Assembly (NCBI GenBank): GCA_958448515.1
Contig: CAUDEF010000006.1
Coordinates: 47,007-111,006, forward strand
DNA length: 64,000 nt
Direction of reading: 5' to 3'
Origin: an uncultured Phascolarctobacterium sp.
GTDB taxonomy: Bacteria; Bacillota; Negativicutes; Acidaminococcales; Acidaminococcaceae
Of this stretch, positions 38,573-47,443 are shown one piece after another (the first letter of the stretch is position 1; the number at the start of each line of letters is the position of its first letter). A program made the translations under genes and the position numbers. The notes beneath the pieces were generated by a model. That model did not search any database, was not told where the DNA came from, and was given only the letters and a program-made list of their open reading frames with translations.

Positions 38573-39619
38573 TTAACTTTCTCCATGAATTTCGTCAATA
38601 GCTTTTAAATGCTCATCATAGGTTACAGAAAATCTATGATAACCATTTTTTTCAGCAACAAAATATAAATAATCTGTCATTTCCGGATGCAAAACAGCTT
38701 TGATAGCATTTAACCCCGGACTGGCAATAGGTCCCGGAGGCAATCCCATAATCTGATAAGTATTGTATGGATTTTGAATTTTTGTGTCATCAAAGGTAAT
38801 TACCTCTTTTTGCACACCTAAAATATACTGTATCGTTGTATCAGACTGAATAGGCATACCAATCTCCAGACGCTTTAAGAAAACACCTGCAATTTTAGGC
38901 TGCTCATCAGCATAAACAGCTTCCAGTTCAACCATTGCCGCCAAATTAACAACATCCCTTAAATTCAGGTTATTTTCTTTAATCTGAGATAATATCCCGG
39001 CATTTTCCATTTCCTGATTAAACTGCGCAACCATAATTTCCAGCATTTTTTCTTCTGATGTACCTACAGGAAAATCATAAGTAGCCGGATAAATAAATCC
39101 TTCTGCTTTAAAAATAACATTAGCGTTATCATTTTCCATATAAGAATATGGAGCATAATTTTTAGCTGCTTCTATAAACTTATCTGCCTTGCCTAATCCC
39201 TCGGCTTCAATTTTTCTGGCAGTCTTAATGACATTATACCCTTCAGGAACAGTAAACTGTACTTTCATAATACTTCCGCTGGCCAGTACATCTACAATCT
39301 CACTGTTAGACATACCGCCGTTTATTCTGTACATACCTGCCTGCAATTTACTTGCCAGTCCCTTGACTCTGGCCTCCATACTAAAGGCATCAGGACTTTT
39401 AACCAGCTGTTCTTTGTTGAGCATCTCAGCAATCTCAGAAGTGGACATACCAGGCTTTACTTCAATAATCTTTGCTCCGTCAATAGCAAAACCCTTGTTG
39501 TCACCCAGTACCTTAATTGATACCGCAGAAAATAAAAAAATCACTATTAAAGCAAAAACTATGAACTTAGCCGGCTGCTTTTTAAAAGTACTTACTGCTT
39601 GATCTATATATTTATTCAT
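38573..39619 (-). CDS. mltG: Endolytic murein transglycosylase MltG
   Basis: 348 residues. N-terminal membrane anchor (about residues 18-35), a LysM-like region, and the catalytic YceG domain with AAMVELEAVYADEQPKIAGV near residue 225 and the GMPIQSDTTIQY loop. It cuts nascent glycan strands. It follows DUF1292 and precedes the U32 gene. Confidence 0.94.
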   Translation of the reverse strand: MNKYIDQAVSTFKKQPAKFIVFALIVIFLFSAVSIKVLGDNKGFAIDGAKIIEVKPGMSTSEIAEMLNKEQLVKSPDAFSMEARVKGLASKLQAGMYRINGGMSNSEIVDVLASGSIMKVQFTVPEGYNVIKTARKIEAEGLGKADKFIEAAKNYAPYSYMENDNANVIFKAEGFIYPATYDFPVGTSEEKMLEIMVAQFNQEMENAGILSQIKENNLNLRDVVNLAAMVELEAVYADEQPKIAGVFLKRLEIGMPIQSDTTIQYILGVQKEVITFDDTKIQNPYNTYQIMGLPPGPIASPGLNAIKAVLHPEMTDYLYFVAEKNGYHRFSVTYDEHLKAIDEIHGES

Positions 39620-39642
39620 CTGTAATTACCTGTATCGGCAAA

Positions 39643-39667
39643 AAAATACCGGACGAAACGTCCGGCA
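39643..39667 (-). terminator. Terminator after the DUF1292 gene
   Basis: Stem CCGGACG/CGTCCGG (39649-39655, 39659-39665) with a 3-base loop and six T on the minus strand (39641-39646). Confidence 0.85.
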
Positions 39668-39671
39668 TTCT

Positions 39672-40022
39672 TTATTCTTCGTCCCACATTTTTTCGTATT
39701 CAGCCTTTACTGCTTCAAACTCTTCATCTGTTGGTCCCAAATAGATTGGCTCGCCATTTTCATCAAACTCAATTCTGGCAATGATTACATTTTCATCATC
39801 TTCTTCATGTTCATGCTCATGGCAGTGGCAGCCCTCTTCGCACTCACAATCATCCATTTCCACACCAACTAAAATAGCGAAATTTTTATTGCCAACTGGA
39901 ATAACCATTTCTTCAATGAAATAAGATTCGTTGCCATCTTCATCAGTAATTACAACAACATTTTCTTGCATTTCTTCTTCAGTCATAGCTTCAAATTCTT
40001 CATTTTGAATGTCTTTTTCCAT
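39672..40022 (-). CDS. DUF1292 protein with a Cys/His cluster
   Basis: 116 residues. The DUF1292 pattern VVVITDEDGNESYFIEEMV is near the start. Its distinctive part is residues 59-72 with four Cys and four His alternating with Glu (C59, C61, C65, C67, H66, H68, H70, H72), a likely metal site. C-terminus is acidic. DUF1292 genes sit with alaS/ireB/ruvX in Firmicutes, as here. Function unknown. Confidence 0.85.
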   Translation of the reverse strand: MEKDIQNEEFEAMTEEEMQENVVVITDEDGNESYFIEEMVIPVGNKNFAILVGVEMDDCECEEGCHCHEHEHEEDDENVIIARIEFDENGEPIYLGPTDEEFEAVKAEYEKMWDEE

Positions 40023-40085
40023 TTTTACACCTCTTTTATAATCTAGGATGCTCTTATTTTATAATAGAAAGATGGCATCTGTCAA

Positions 40086-41603
40086 TTAATCACTAAAGCG
40101 AAGCTTGCCATTATCCAATATAAACAAATCCAAAGGAATTCTGCCCATAAAAGTATGCAACTCCGTATCAGAAAAACGATATCCGGACTTATCATATCTT
40201 GCTGTACCGGTTATCTTACTGAAGGGAACCTTTTTATATTTTCCGTCTATGATGGCAAATCTTCCCAAAGCAACAGCACTTTTCGGCTCATTACTTCCCA
40301 TTACAACAGCCTCAAAAGAACTTTTTCCTTTAACTTCATTTTCCGTAAGAAGTCCGGCAGAAATATTTTCAGCCAGCAGATCAAACTTAAAACTGCCTGA
40401 CTCTACATCAAGTTTTCCGTCAGCTTTTACCAGTCCATCTTCAACATGTCCAACAGCATTTGCAATATTAAGCTGATTTGCAAAATATAAAAAGCTGCCG
40501 TGCATTTCCTTTATTTTTAAGGGAGCAAAATCCAATACTGCTATGCCAAAATTACCCTCCAGTACAGGATTGTACATATTGCCGCTTAAACGTCCTTTTA
40601 CTGTAACTCCATCAGTTACATTGATGCCGGAACTTAAAGCACTAATGGCAAAATGACCGCTGTTAAATTCAATATCATACTGCGGCTGCTCAGCAAATGT
40701 TTTTGGCAATATAATTTTGCCGGCTGCACTTACAGGCTGCTCAGCAACATACAAGTCCAGCTTTGTAACAGTCAGCTCACTTAAATAACCATGAAAAGAA
40801 CCGGAAATCTTATTTACAGGCATACTAAAAATGCTGCCAGCAATATTATTCAGCTGTCCCTGCAAAGATAACTGCTCTTCTGATTTGCCGAACGAAAAAT
40901 TAGCACTCAGATCCATCTTGCCGTCTGTAATTTTTAAAGCAGTATTTTTATCTGCCGCAGAAAATAAACTTTTTGCCGGCAGTCCCGACCCAGTGAAAAT
41001 CAGTTCACTATGGTCTGCATCAGTCTTAAAATTACAGCTAATCAAAGCATCAGCATACATACCATTAAAATTGCCTGTTTTTAATGTATCTTTCCTAAAA
41101 TTCAATTCACCATTGATTTTAGTTAAAGCATATTCTCTGCCCGCCAATTCTATATCACTTTGCCCATCTATTACGGAAAGGACACCGCTGTAATGAGCTG
41201 TAGCCGGCAGCTGTAATTTTTCTTTTAATAAATCACCTATCGGCGCTTTACCATAATCATCGTCAAAGGCAAAAGAAAAGTGAGGCTTATGCAAAGTAAT
41301 TTCTGTAATGGAATTTTCACTTGCACCGTGTAAAACAGCATCAAAAATATTAAACTTTAGCTCTACACTTTCAATGTCAGCGGAATAAGAAGCAGTATCT
41401 GATGTCCATTTGACTTCATTTAAATATACACTGCCATTCCAGGACGCATTTATATCTGCCGCAGAAATCTTGCCTTCCAGAATTTTCTGCTCTGCAATAA
41501 TGTCTTTTATCGTATTTTCAGTAGCCCTGCTGCCAAAAAAATACACTGCCCCTAAAAACACAATGATAAATACAGTTACGGCAGTAATAATTTTCCGAAC
41601 CAT
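40086..41603 (-). CDS. AsmA/TamB-like protein with one membrane anchor
   Basis: 505 residues from ATG at 41603 (GGAG 11 bases upstream); a longer frame reaches 41636 inside ruvX. One N-terminal membrane segment (about 3-22), then a long beta-rich region with short repeats of alternating hydrophobic strands (e.g. FSFGKSEEQLSLQGQLNNI). This layout fits the AsmA/TamB bridge-like lipid-transport group of diderm bacteria. It is not part of the Bacillus gene order here, which fits an outer-membrane addition to a Firmicute operon. Assignment is by topology. Confidence 0.65.
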   Translation of the reverse strand: MVRKIITAVTVFIIVFLGAVYFFGSRATENTIKDIIAEQKILEGKISAADINASWNGSVYLNEVKWTSDTASYSADIESVELKFNIFDAVLHGASENSITEITLHKPHFSFAFDDDYGKAPIGDLLKEKLQLPATAHYSGVLSVIDGQSDIELAGREYALTKINGELNFRKDTLKTGNFNGMYADALISCNFKTDADHSELIFTGSGLPAKSLFSAADKNTALKITDGKMDLSANFSFGKSEEQLSLQGQLNNIAGSIFSMPVNKISGSFHGYLSELTVTKLDLYVAEQPVSAAGKIILPKTFAEQPQYDIEFNSGHFAISALSSGINVTDGVTVKGRLSGNMYNPVLEGNFGIAVLDFAPLKIKEMHGSFLYFANQLNIANAVGHVEDGLVKADGKLDVESGSFKFDLLAENISAGLLTENEVKGKSSFEAVVMGSNEPKSAVALGRFAIIDGKYKKVPFSKITGTARYDKSGYRFSDTELHTFMGRIPLDLFILDNGKLRFSD

Positions 41604-41607
41604 AATT

Positions 41608-42033
41608 TTAAATTCTCCGCAGCTGTTTGCTGTCAAGATAGTTCTGCAAAATTACTACAGCAGCCATCATATCAATAACTTGCTTTCTTTTCTTTCGGCG
41701 CATATCTGCGTCAATCAAAACTTTTTCGGCTGCTACTGTAGAAAGTCTCTCATCCCAAAGTACAACTTCGGCATCTGGAAATCTCGCTTTCAACTCTTCG
41801 GCAAACTCTTCACAAATATGGGCTCTTTCGCCAATACTTCCATTCATATTCTTAGGGTAACCAACAACCATTGTCGTTACCTCATACTCTTTAACAAGTT
41901 CTGTTATTCTGTTAAAATCCTTTTCCGGGCTGGTTCTCTTTATAGTTTCAATACCATTAGCAATCATGCCCAAAAGGTCACTGGCCGCAATCCCTATTGT
42001 TCTGCTGCCAACATCAAATGACATTGCACGCAT
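41608..42033 (-). CDS. ruvX: Holliday junction resolvase-like RuvX (YqgF)
   Basis: 141 residues. RNase H-like fold with SFDVGSRTIGIAASD at the N-terminus, VGYPKNMNGSIGE in the middle and LWDERLSTVAAEKVL near the end. Roles in pre-16S rRNA 5' maturation or recombination are reported for the family. Follows ireB by 9 bases. Confidence 0.94.
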   Translation of the reverse strand: MRAMSFDVGSRTIGIAASDLLGMIANGIETIKRTSPEKDFNRITELVKEYEVTTMVVGYPKNMNGSIGERAHICEEFAEELKARFPDAEVVLWDERLSTVAAEKVLIDADMRRKKRKQVIDMMAAVVILQNYLDSKQLRRI

Positions 42034-42042
42034 ATTCTGCTC

Positions 42043-42303
42043 CTATTTTTTTATATTTTTCAGGTAACTGATAACCAGTTCTTCGATAAGCTCATAACGT
42101 TCATGACGACGCAATTTGGTGCGGGCATCATCATAGCTGGTAATATATGTAGGGTCACCGCTTAACAGGTAACCCGCCAGCTGATCTACCGGATTATAGC
42201 CTTTAGCCTCCAATGCAGCATATACTTCTTTTATAGTATCAGCAACTTCTCTTTTTTCCGGCTGACGTTTAAACATCATTGTTTCCTGAGATAAATCTGC
42301 CAT
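42043..42303 (-). CDS. ireB: IreB family regulatory phosphoprotein
   Basis: 86 residues from ATG at 42303 (GGGAGGA 8 bases upstream); an upstream frame to 42369 lacks a ribosome site. Matches the IreB/DUF965 family: TMMFKRQPEKREVADTIKEV, then YNPVDQLAGYLLSGDPTYIT. In enterococci it is a substrate of the PASTA kinase and influences wall stress. Position between alaS and ruvX is standard. Confidence 0.93.
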   Translation of the reverse strand: MADLSQETMMFKRQPEKREVADTIKEVYAALEAKGYNPVDQLAGYLLSGDPTYITSYDDARTKLRRHERYELIEELVISYLKNIKK

Positions 42304-42409
42304 AATAAAATCCTCCCGATAATATATTTGCTTATATTTTAGCATAAATATAAGCAAAATGTTTGACAAGATAATAAATTCTCTATCATTATCATTCTTT
42401 CCAAAATAA

Positions 42410-42431
42410 AAGGAACTCCGAAGAGTTCCTT
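42410..42431 (-). terminator. Terminator after alaS
   Basis: Stem AAGGAACTC/GAGTTCCTT (42410-42418, 42423-42431) with a CGAA loop and T-rich 3' side on the minus strand. Confidence 0.85.
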
Positions 42432-42435
42432 ACTT

Positions 42436-45060
42436 TTATTTTATTTGTTCTTCAATAATGCCCCAGGCAGCGTCCAAAGCTTCATCAAGCTTAGTAATAT
42501 CTTTGCCGCCAGCCTGTGCCATGTCAGGACGACCACCGCCGCCGCCGCCGCAGATTTTTGCAACAGCTTTTACAATATTGCCGGAATGAGCTCCCTTAGC
42601 TACTGCATCTTTAGTAGCCATAGTCAGAATGCTGATTTTTTCTCCTTCAAGTACAGCAGCCAGAACAACAACACCGCCTACTTTATCACGCATCTGGTCA
42701 CCAAGGTTTCTCAATGCGTCAATACTGTCAACATTCACTTTTTGCACTAAAGCAGGAACACCTTTTAAGTCACGAACTTTGTCGGTAACATCACTTACCT
42801 GAGCTTTAGCAATCTGTGCCGCAAGTTCTTCAGCTTTCTTTTGAACAGCTTTTAATTCAGCCTGCAAAGCTTCAAATCTTGCAGGAACATCATTAGTTCT
42901 GCATTTTAATTCTGCAGCCAGGCCTTTAACCATAGCTTCAGTTTCATTTACATGAGCCACAGCGCCGTGACCGGTTACAGCTTCAATACGACGAACACCG
43001 GCACCGCTGCTTGCTTCAGAAATAATTTTGAACATGCCGATCTGTGCAGTATTTTCTACATGACTGCCGCCGCAGAATTCCATGGAGAATTCCGGTACTG
43101 TTACTACTCGTACTACATCGCCGTATTTTTCGCCAAACAAAGCAGTAGCACCACGTTTCTTAGCTTCTTCAATAGGCAATTCTTCAATAGCTACAGCCTT
43201 GCCGGAAAGAATTTCTTCGTTAACGATAGCTTCAACCTGTTTCAGTTCATCTTCAGTAACCTGAGAGAAATGAGAGAAGTCAAAACGAAGACGATCAGGA
43301 CCAACATAGCTGCCTGCCTGGTTTACATGGTTTCCAAGAACCTGTTTTAATGCCGCATGGAGCAAATGGGTTGCAGTATGGTTACGTGCAATATCCATTT
43401 TACGGTTTTTGTTTATTTCAAAAGTAACTTTTTCATTTACGGAAACAGTTCCTTCGGCAACAAAACCAATCATAATAGTTGCTCCGTCAGGAAGTTTTTT
43501 GGTTACATTTACATCAATAACACCGGTAGGAGCAATAATTCTGCCGATATCGCCCAATTGTCCGCCGCCTTCAGCGTGGAAAGCAGTAACATCACAGATT
43601 ACTGCAACCTCTTCACCATCTGCAGCAGATTCTACAGGCTGTGCGTCATGTGCCGGATATAATTTAACTACAGTACCGCCTGCAGCTTCTTCGTCAACTG
43701 CAAGAGAGGCAATATCAATGCCGCGGGTATTGTAAATAACCGGACGGCCGGATTTATCATCACGTGCGTCACGTGCCATTTTACGCTGTACTTCAAGAGC
43801 AGCATCAAATCCTTCTTTATCCATGGTAATGCCATGTTCTTCAAGAATTTCTGCTGTTAATTCCCAGGGGAAACCGAAAGTATCATTCAGTTTGAATGCA
43901 GTTGCACCATCAAGAACAGTTTTGCCGCTTTCTTTCAGTTTGGCAATTTCATCATTCAAAAGTTCACTGCCTTGTTTTAAAGTGCGCAGGAAGCTTGTTT
44001 CTTCCATTTCAATAACTTTTTGGATGTATTCTCTTTTTTCTGCAAGGTCGGTGTAGATATGTCCAAACATTTTGATTACAACATCTACAGCACCGGCAAG
44101 GAACATTTTGTTAATACCGATTAAACGGCCATGACGTACAGCGCGGCGCAGAATACGGCGCAATACATAACCACGGCCTTCGTTAGAAGGCAAAATACCA
44201 TCGCCAATCATAAAGGTCATGCTGCGAGCATGGTCAGCAATAACTTTTAAGGAAACGTCAGTCTTTTTCTCCTTGCCATATTCAACACCTGCTGTTTGAG
44301 CAGCATATTCAATGATAGGATAAATAAGATCGGTTTCAAAGTTAGAAGGTTTGCCCTGAATAACAGATGCCAGACGTTCCAGACCTGCACCGGTATCAAT
44401 GTTTTTATTTTTCAGAGGAGAATAAGTTCCGTCTTCATTTTGGTTGTATTGGGTAAATACAAGGTTCCAGATTTCGAGGAAACGGTCGCAGTCGCAGCCT
44501 ACAGCACAGTCAGGTTTGCCGCAGCCTCTTTCTTCGCCTAAGTCAACATGAATTTCAGAGCACGGACCGCAGGGACCACTGCCGATTTCCCAGAAGTTTT
44601 CTTCCAGACGTACAATGCGTTCTTCCGGAACACCAACTACTTTATTCCAGATTTCAAAAGCTTCATCATCTTCTGTATGAATGGTAATCCACAGTTTATC
44701 AGCCGGAATGCCTAACTCTTTGGTGATGAATTCCCAGCTCCAGGGAATAACTTCTTTTTTAAAATAATCGCCAAAAGAGAAATTGCCTAACATTTCAAAA
44801 TAAGTATGGTGACGTGCAGTACGGCCTACATTTTCAATATCACCTGTACGCACACATTTCTGGCAAGTTGTAATACGCGGAGAAGGCGGTTTCATTTTAC
44901 CGGTAAAGAACGGTTTAAACGGAGCCATACCTGCACCGATAATTAACAAAGTAGGATCATCCTGAGGAATCAATGATGCACTGGGCAGCATTAAATGACC
45001 TCTGTCTTTAAAAAAGTTGAGAAACTTTTCACGAATTTCATTACCTGTCATATATTGCAT
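42436..45060 (-). CDS. alaS: Alanyl-tRNA synthetase
   Basis: 874 residues from ATG at 45060 (upstream frame to 45141 has no good site). Class II catalytic core (LPSASLIPQDDPTLLIIGAG ... ), editing domain metal motifs HTATHLLHAAL near 565 and CGGSHVENTAQIG near 660, and the C-terminal glycine-rich domain (KICGGGGGGRPDMAQAGGKD). Charges tRNA-Ala. No T-box lies upstream; only 87 bases separate it from rarA. Confidence 0.97.
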   Translation of the reverse strand: MQYMTGNEIREKFLNFFKDRGHLMLPSASLIPQDDPTLLIIGAGMAPFKPFFTGKMKPPSPRITTCQKCVRTGDIENVGRTARHHTYFEMLGNFSFGDYFKKEVIPWSWEFITKELGIPADKLWITIHTEDDEAFEIWNKVVGVPEERIVRLEENFWEIGSGPCGPCSEIHVDLGEERGCGKPDCAVGCDCDRFLEIWNLVFTQYNQNEDGTYSPLKNKNIDTGAGLERLASVIQGKPSNFETDLIYPIIEYAAQTAGVEYGKEKKTDVSLKVIADHARSMTFMIGDGILPSNEGRGYVLRRILRRAVRHGRLIGINKMFLAGAVDVVIKMFGHIYTDLAEKREYIQKVIEMEETSFLRTLKQGSELLNDEIAKLKESGKTVLDGATAFKLNDTFGFPWELTAEILEEHGITMDKEGFDAALEVQRKMARDARDDKSGRPVIYNTRGIDIASLAVDEEAAGGTVVKLYPAHDAQPVESAADGEEVAVICDVTAFHAEGGGQLGDIGRIIAPTGVIDVNVTKKLPDGATIMIGFVAEGTVSVNEKVTFEINKNRKMDIARNHTATHLLHAALKQVLGNHVNQAGSYVGPDRLRFDFSHFSQVTEDELKQVEAIVNEEILSGKAVAIEELPIEEAKKRGATALFGEKYGDVVRVVTVPEFSMEFCGGSHVENTAQIGMFKIISEASSGAGVRRIEAVTGHGAVAHVNETEAMVKGLAAELKCRTNDVPARFEALQAELKAVQKKAEELAAQIAKAQVSDVTDKVRDLKGVPALVQKVNVDSIDALRNLGDQMRDKVGGVVVLAAVLEGEKISILTMATKDAVAKGAHSGNIVKAVAKICGGGGGGRPDMAQAGGKDITKLDEALDAAWGIIEEQIK

Positions 45061-45147
45061 AATTCTCTTTCTCTCCTTCAAATAACAGTAAAAAATAAAT
45101 GCACATAGAAAAATTATATAGTTTTTAACAGATAAAGTCAAATAACC

Positions 45148-46425
45148 TTACTTTATCTGTTTCTCTTTATCATCTCCGTTGTCAGTCGGAAAATAATATC
45201 TTGTGTCCTTAAGCTCATCCGGCAAATACTGCTGCTGTACCCAGCCGCCAAAATCATGGGGATATTTGTAGCCAATACCATGACCTAATGCCTTTGCACC
45301 GGGATAATGTGCATCACGCAAATGTTTTGGCACACTGCCATAATTTTTATTTTTTACATCAGCTCTGGCACTGGCAATCCCCATGTAGGCTGAGTTACTT
45401 TTAGGTGCTCTTGCTATATAGCATACTGCCTCAGCCAGCGGAATCTGAGCTTCAGGAAAGCCCACAAAATCTGCAGCCTGAGCAGCCGCATTAGCAACTA
45501 CCAGAGCCTGTGGATCAGCAAGACCTACATCCTCAGCCGCACAGATTACAATTCTTCTGGCAATAAAGCGCAAATCTTCGCCGCCTTCTACCATACGGGC
45601 CAGATAATGCAGCGCAGCATCCACATCACTGCCGCGCATGCTTTTTATAAAGGCAGAAACAACATCATAATGCTGATCACCTTTTTTATCATATCGCTGC
45701 AGGGCATCTCCGATAATAGACTTTAAAAGTTCCACATTAAGCACTCTTTCACCGGACAAAGGCAGCATAAACTCAGCCTGCTCCAGCATATTTAATGCGC
45801 TTCTGGCATCTCCTGCCGCAAAATCAGCCAAAATATCCAGTGCTTCATCTTCTGCTTTAAAACTGTTGTTAAAGCCGTTGTAACTGTCTGCTATGGCTCT
45901 TTGCAGTATCTGTTTTATATGCACTGCTGTAAGCTTTTCCAGACGAATAATTTTCATTCTGGATAAAAGCGGAGAATTAATCTCAAAAAAAGGATTTTCC
46001 GTTGTAGCGCCAATCAGAATAATAGTTCCGTTTTCTACATAAGGCAAAAGCACATCCTGCTGCGCTTTATTAAAACGATGAATTTCGTCTATAAAAACAA
46101 CAGTTCTGCCAAAACCGCTTCTTTGCATATCCTGCGCCTTGGCAATAAGTTTGCGCAGTTCAGGTATACCGGAGGCAACAGCATTGATAGCAGTATACTG
46201 ATTGCCTGTAGTATTGGCTATCACTCTTGCCAAAGTTGTTTTCCCTGTTCCGGGAGGGCCGTAAAATAAAATAGATTGCAGCATATCGCGCTCTATCATT
46301 CTGCGCAAAGGACTGTTAACTCCTACTGCCTTTTCCTGACCGATAAAATCACTAAGTTTTTGTGGTCTCATTCTGTCTGCTAAGGGCTTTTGAACTGTGC
46401 TTTCTCCTGCAAACAAACTTTCCAT
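45148..46425 (-). CDS. rarA: Replication-associated recombination protein A (RarA/MgsA)
   Basis: 425 residues from ATG at 46425 (GGAGG 5-6 bases upstream). AAA+ clamp-loader-like ATPase: Walker A GPPGTGKTTLA near residue 55, Walker B VVFIDEIHRF near residue 108, then a C-terminal tetramerisation domain with AYMGIASARADVKN. It acts on stalled replication forks. It follows tcdA after a terminator. Confidence 0.94.
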   Translation of the reverse strand: MESLFAGESTVQKPLADRMRPQKLSDFIGQEKAVGVNSPLRRMIERDMLQSILFYGPPGTGKTTLARVIANTTGNQYTAINAVASGIPELRKLIAKAQDMQRSGFGRTVVFIDEIHRFNKAQQDVLLPYVENGTIILIGATTENPFFEINSPLLSRMKIIRLEKLTAVHIKQILQRAIADSYNGFNNSFKAEDEALDILADFAAGDARSALNMLEQAEFMLPLSGERVLNVELLKSIIGDALQRYDKKGDQHYDVVSAFIKSMRGSDVDAALHYLARMVEGGEDLRFIARRIVICAAEDVGLADPQALVVANAAAQAADFVGFPEAQIPLAEAVCYIARAPKSNSAYMGIASARADVKNKNYGSVPKHLRDAHYPGAKALGHGIGYKYPHDFGGWVQQQYLPDELKDTRYYFPTDNGDDKEKQIK

Positions 46426-46458
46426 ATTTCCTCCACCATTATGATTAATTTTGAAAAA

Positions 46459-46477
46459 AGCCGTCTTAAAGACGGCT
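46459..46477 (-). terminator. Terminator after tcdA
   Basis: Stem AGCCGTC/GACGGCT with a short loop and T-run (46452-46458) on the minus strand. Lies between tcdA and rarA. Confidence 0.8.
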
Positions 46478-46484
46478 GTATTTA

Positions 46485-47165
46485 TCACTCAATTATTCTT
46501 CTCACAATATGTGATGCTATCAATAAACCTGCACTTGCCGGAACAAAAACCATACTTCCTGGTACTGATTCTTTACTGGCATAAACAGGATTTTCCGCAG
46601 AAAAAACAACGCTGATACCTTTTTCAATTCCCTGCTGTTTAAGTTTTTTGCGAACACTTTTTGCCAGAGGGCAGGTATGCGTTTTGCTGATATCGGCAAT
46701 AGTAAGCTTTTCAGGATCAAGCTTATTACCGGTACCCATAGAAGAAATTACAGGAATATTTCTTTTACTGCATTCTACAAGCAAATCTATTTTGGAAGCG
46801 GTAGAATCTATGGCATCTGCAAGAAAATCTATCTTACAGTCAAAAAACTTTTCAAAATCTCCAGACTGATAAAACTCACTGTAGGTTACAATATCACATT
46901 CAGGATTTATATCCAGTATGCGATTTTTTACAACATCAGTTTTTTTCTGTCCCATAGTAGAAATCAGTGCAGGCAGCTGCCTGTTTATATTACTTGCCTC
47001 TACTCTGTCAGCATCTATAAGTATCAGCTTGCCAACACCGCTTCTGGCAAGGGCTTCTGCAATATAAGAACCTACACCGCCCAATCCTATAACAGCAACG
47101 CAGGCATTTTGTAATTTTTCAATTTTTTCGGCACCAATTACATATTCTACTCTGCTTAAATTCAT
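46485..47165 (-). CDS. tcdA: tRNA threonylcarbamoyladenosine dehydratase
   Basis: 226 residues from ATG at 47165, where GGGAG lies 5 bases upstream; the frame extends 4 codons further. ThiF/MoeB-type fold with VIGLGGVGSYIAEALARSG near residue 30 and the adenylate site DADRVEASNINRQLP near residue 54. It cyclises t6A to ct6A in tRNA. It lies next to the 6S RNA gene. Confidence 0.92.
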   Translation of the reverse strand: MNLSRVEYVIGAEKIEKLQNACVAVIGLGGVGSYIAEALARSGVGKLILIDADRVEASNINRQLPALISTMGQKKTDVVKNRILDINPECDIVTYSEFYQSGDFEKFFDCKIDFLADAIDSTASKIDLLVECSKRNIPVISSMGTGNKLDPEKLTIADISKTHTCPLAKSVRKKLKQQGIEKGISVVFSAENPVYASKESVPGSMVFVPASAGLLIASHIVRRIIE

Positions 47166-47188
47166 AAATACTCCCATAAAATACTAAT

Positions 47189-47363
47189 CCCCACAATGCC
47201 GTCCGACTCCATGTTTTGAACCTGCATGTGCAGGTGGGTGCCTTCCTTACTATCTCAAACGTCCACTCAACGGAGGCTTGTTTTCGTACAGCAAGAGTAT
47301 CAGGCTCCCTAGGTTAGAGTGTTGGCTCAAAACCTGTGGAGAACAGTAACGTACATCGCAGGG
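47189..47363 (-). ncRNA. ssrS: 6S RNA
   Basis: About 175 bases between aspS and tcdA on the minus strand. It carries sequence blocks I recall from Firmicute 6S RNAs: TTGAGCC, GGGAGCCTG, GCCTCCGTTGAGTGGACG and GGCACCCACCTG. The ends pair with G-U wobbles (CCCTGCGATG with CATTGTGGGG, 10 bases). Bacillus subtilis has its 6S-1 gene beside the same neighbours. It binds RNA polymerase and slows housekeeping transcription. Ends estimated from the closing stem. Confidence 0.85.
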
Positions 47364-47404
47364 CGATAGTCATAATCAATCTTTCTGACATACATATAAT
47401 AACA

Positions 47405-47436
47405 AAAAAGGAAACATTTTTCAATGTTTCCTTTTT
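47405..47436 (-). terminator. Terminator after aspS
   Basis: Stem of 14 bases AAAAAGGAAACATT/AATGTTTCCTTTTT with a 4-base loop; T-run on the minus strand. Confidence 0.9.
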
Positions 47437-47443
47437 AAATTAC

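Noticed and set aside
47166..47443. T-box leader for aspS/hisS/tcdA
   Set aside because: The region follows aspS rather than preceding it, and it has no T-box AGGGTGG-like block; its blocks fit 6S RNA.
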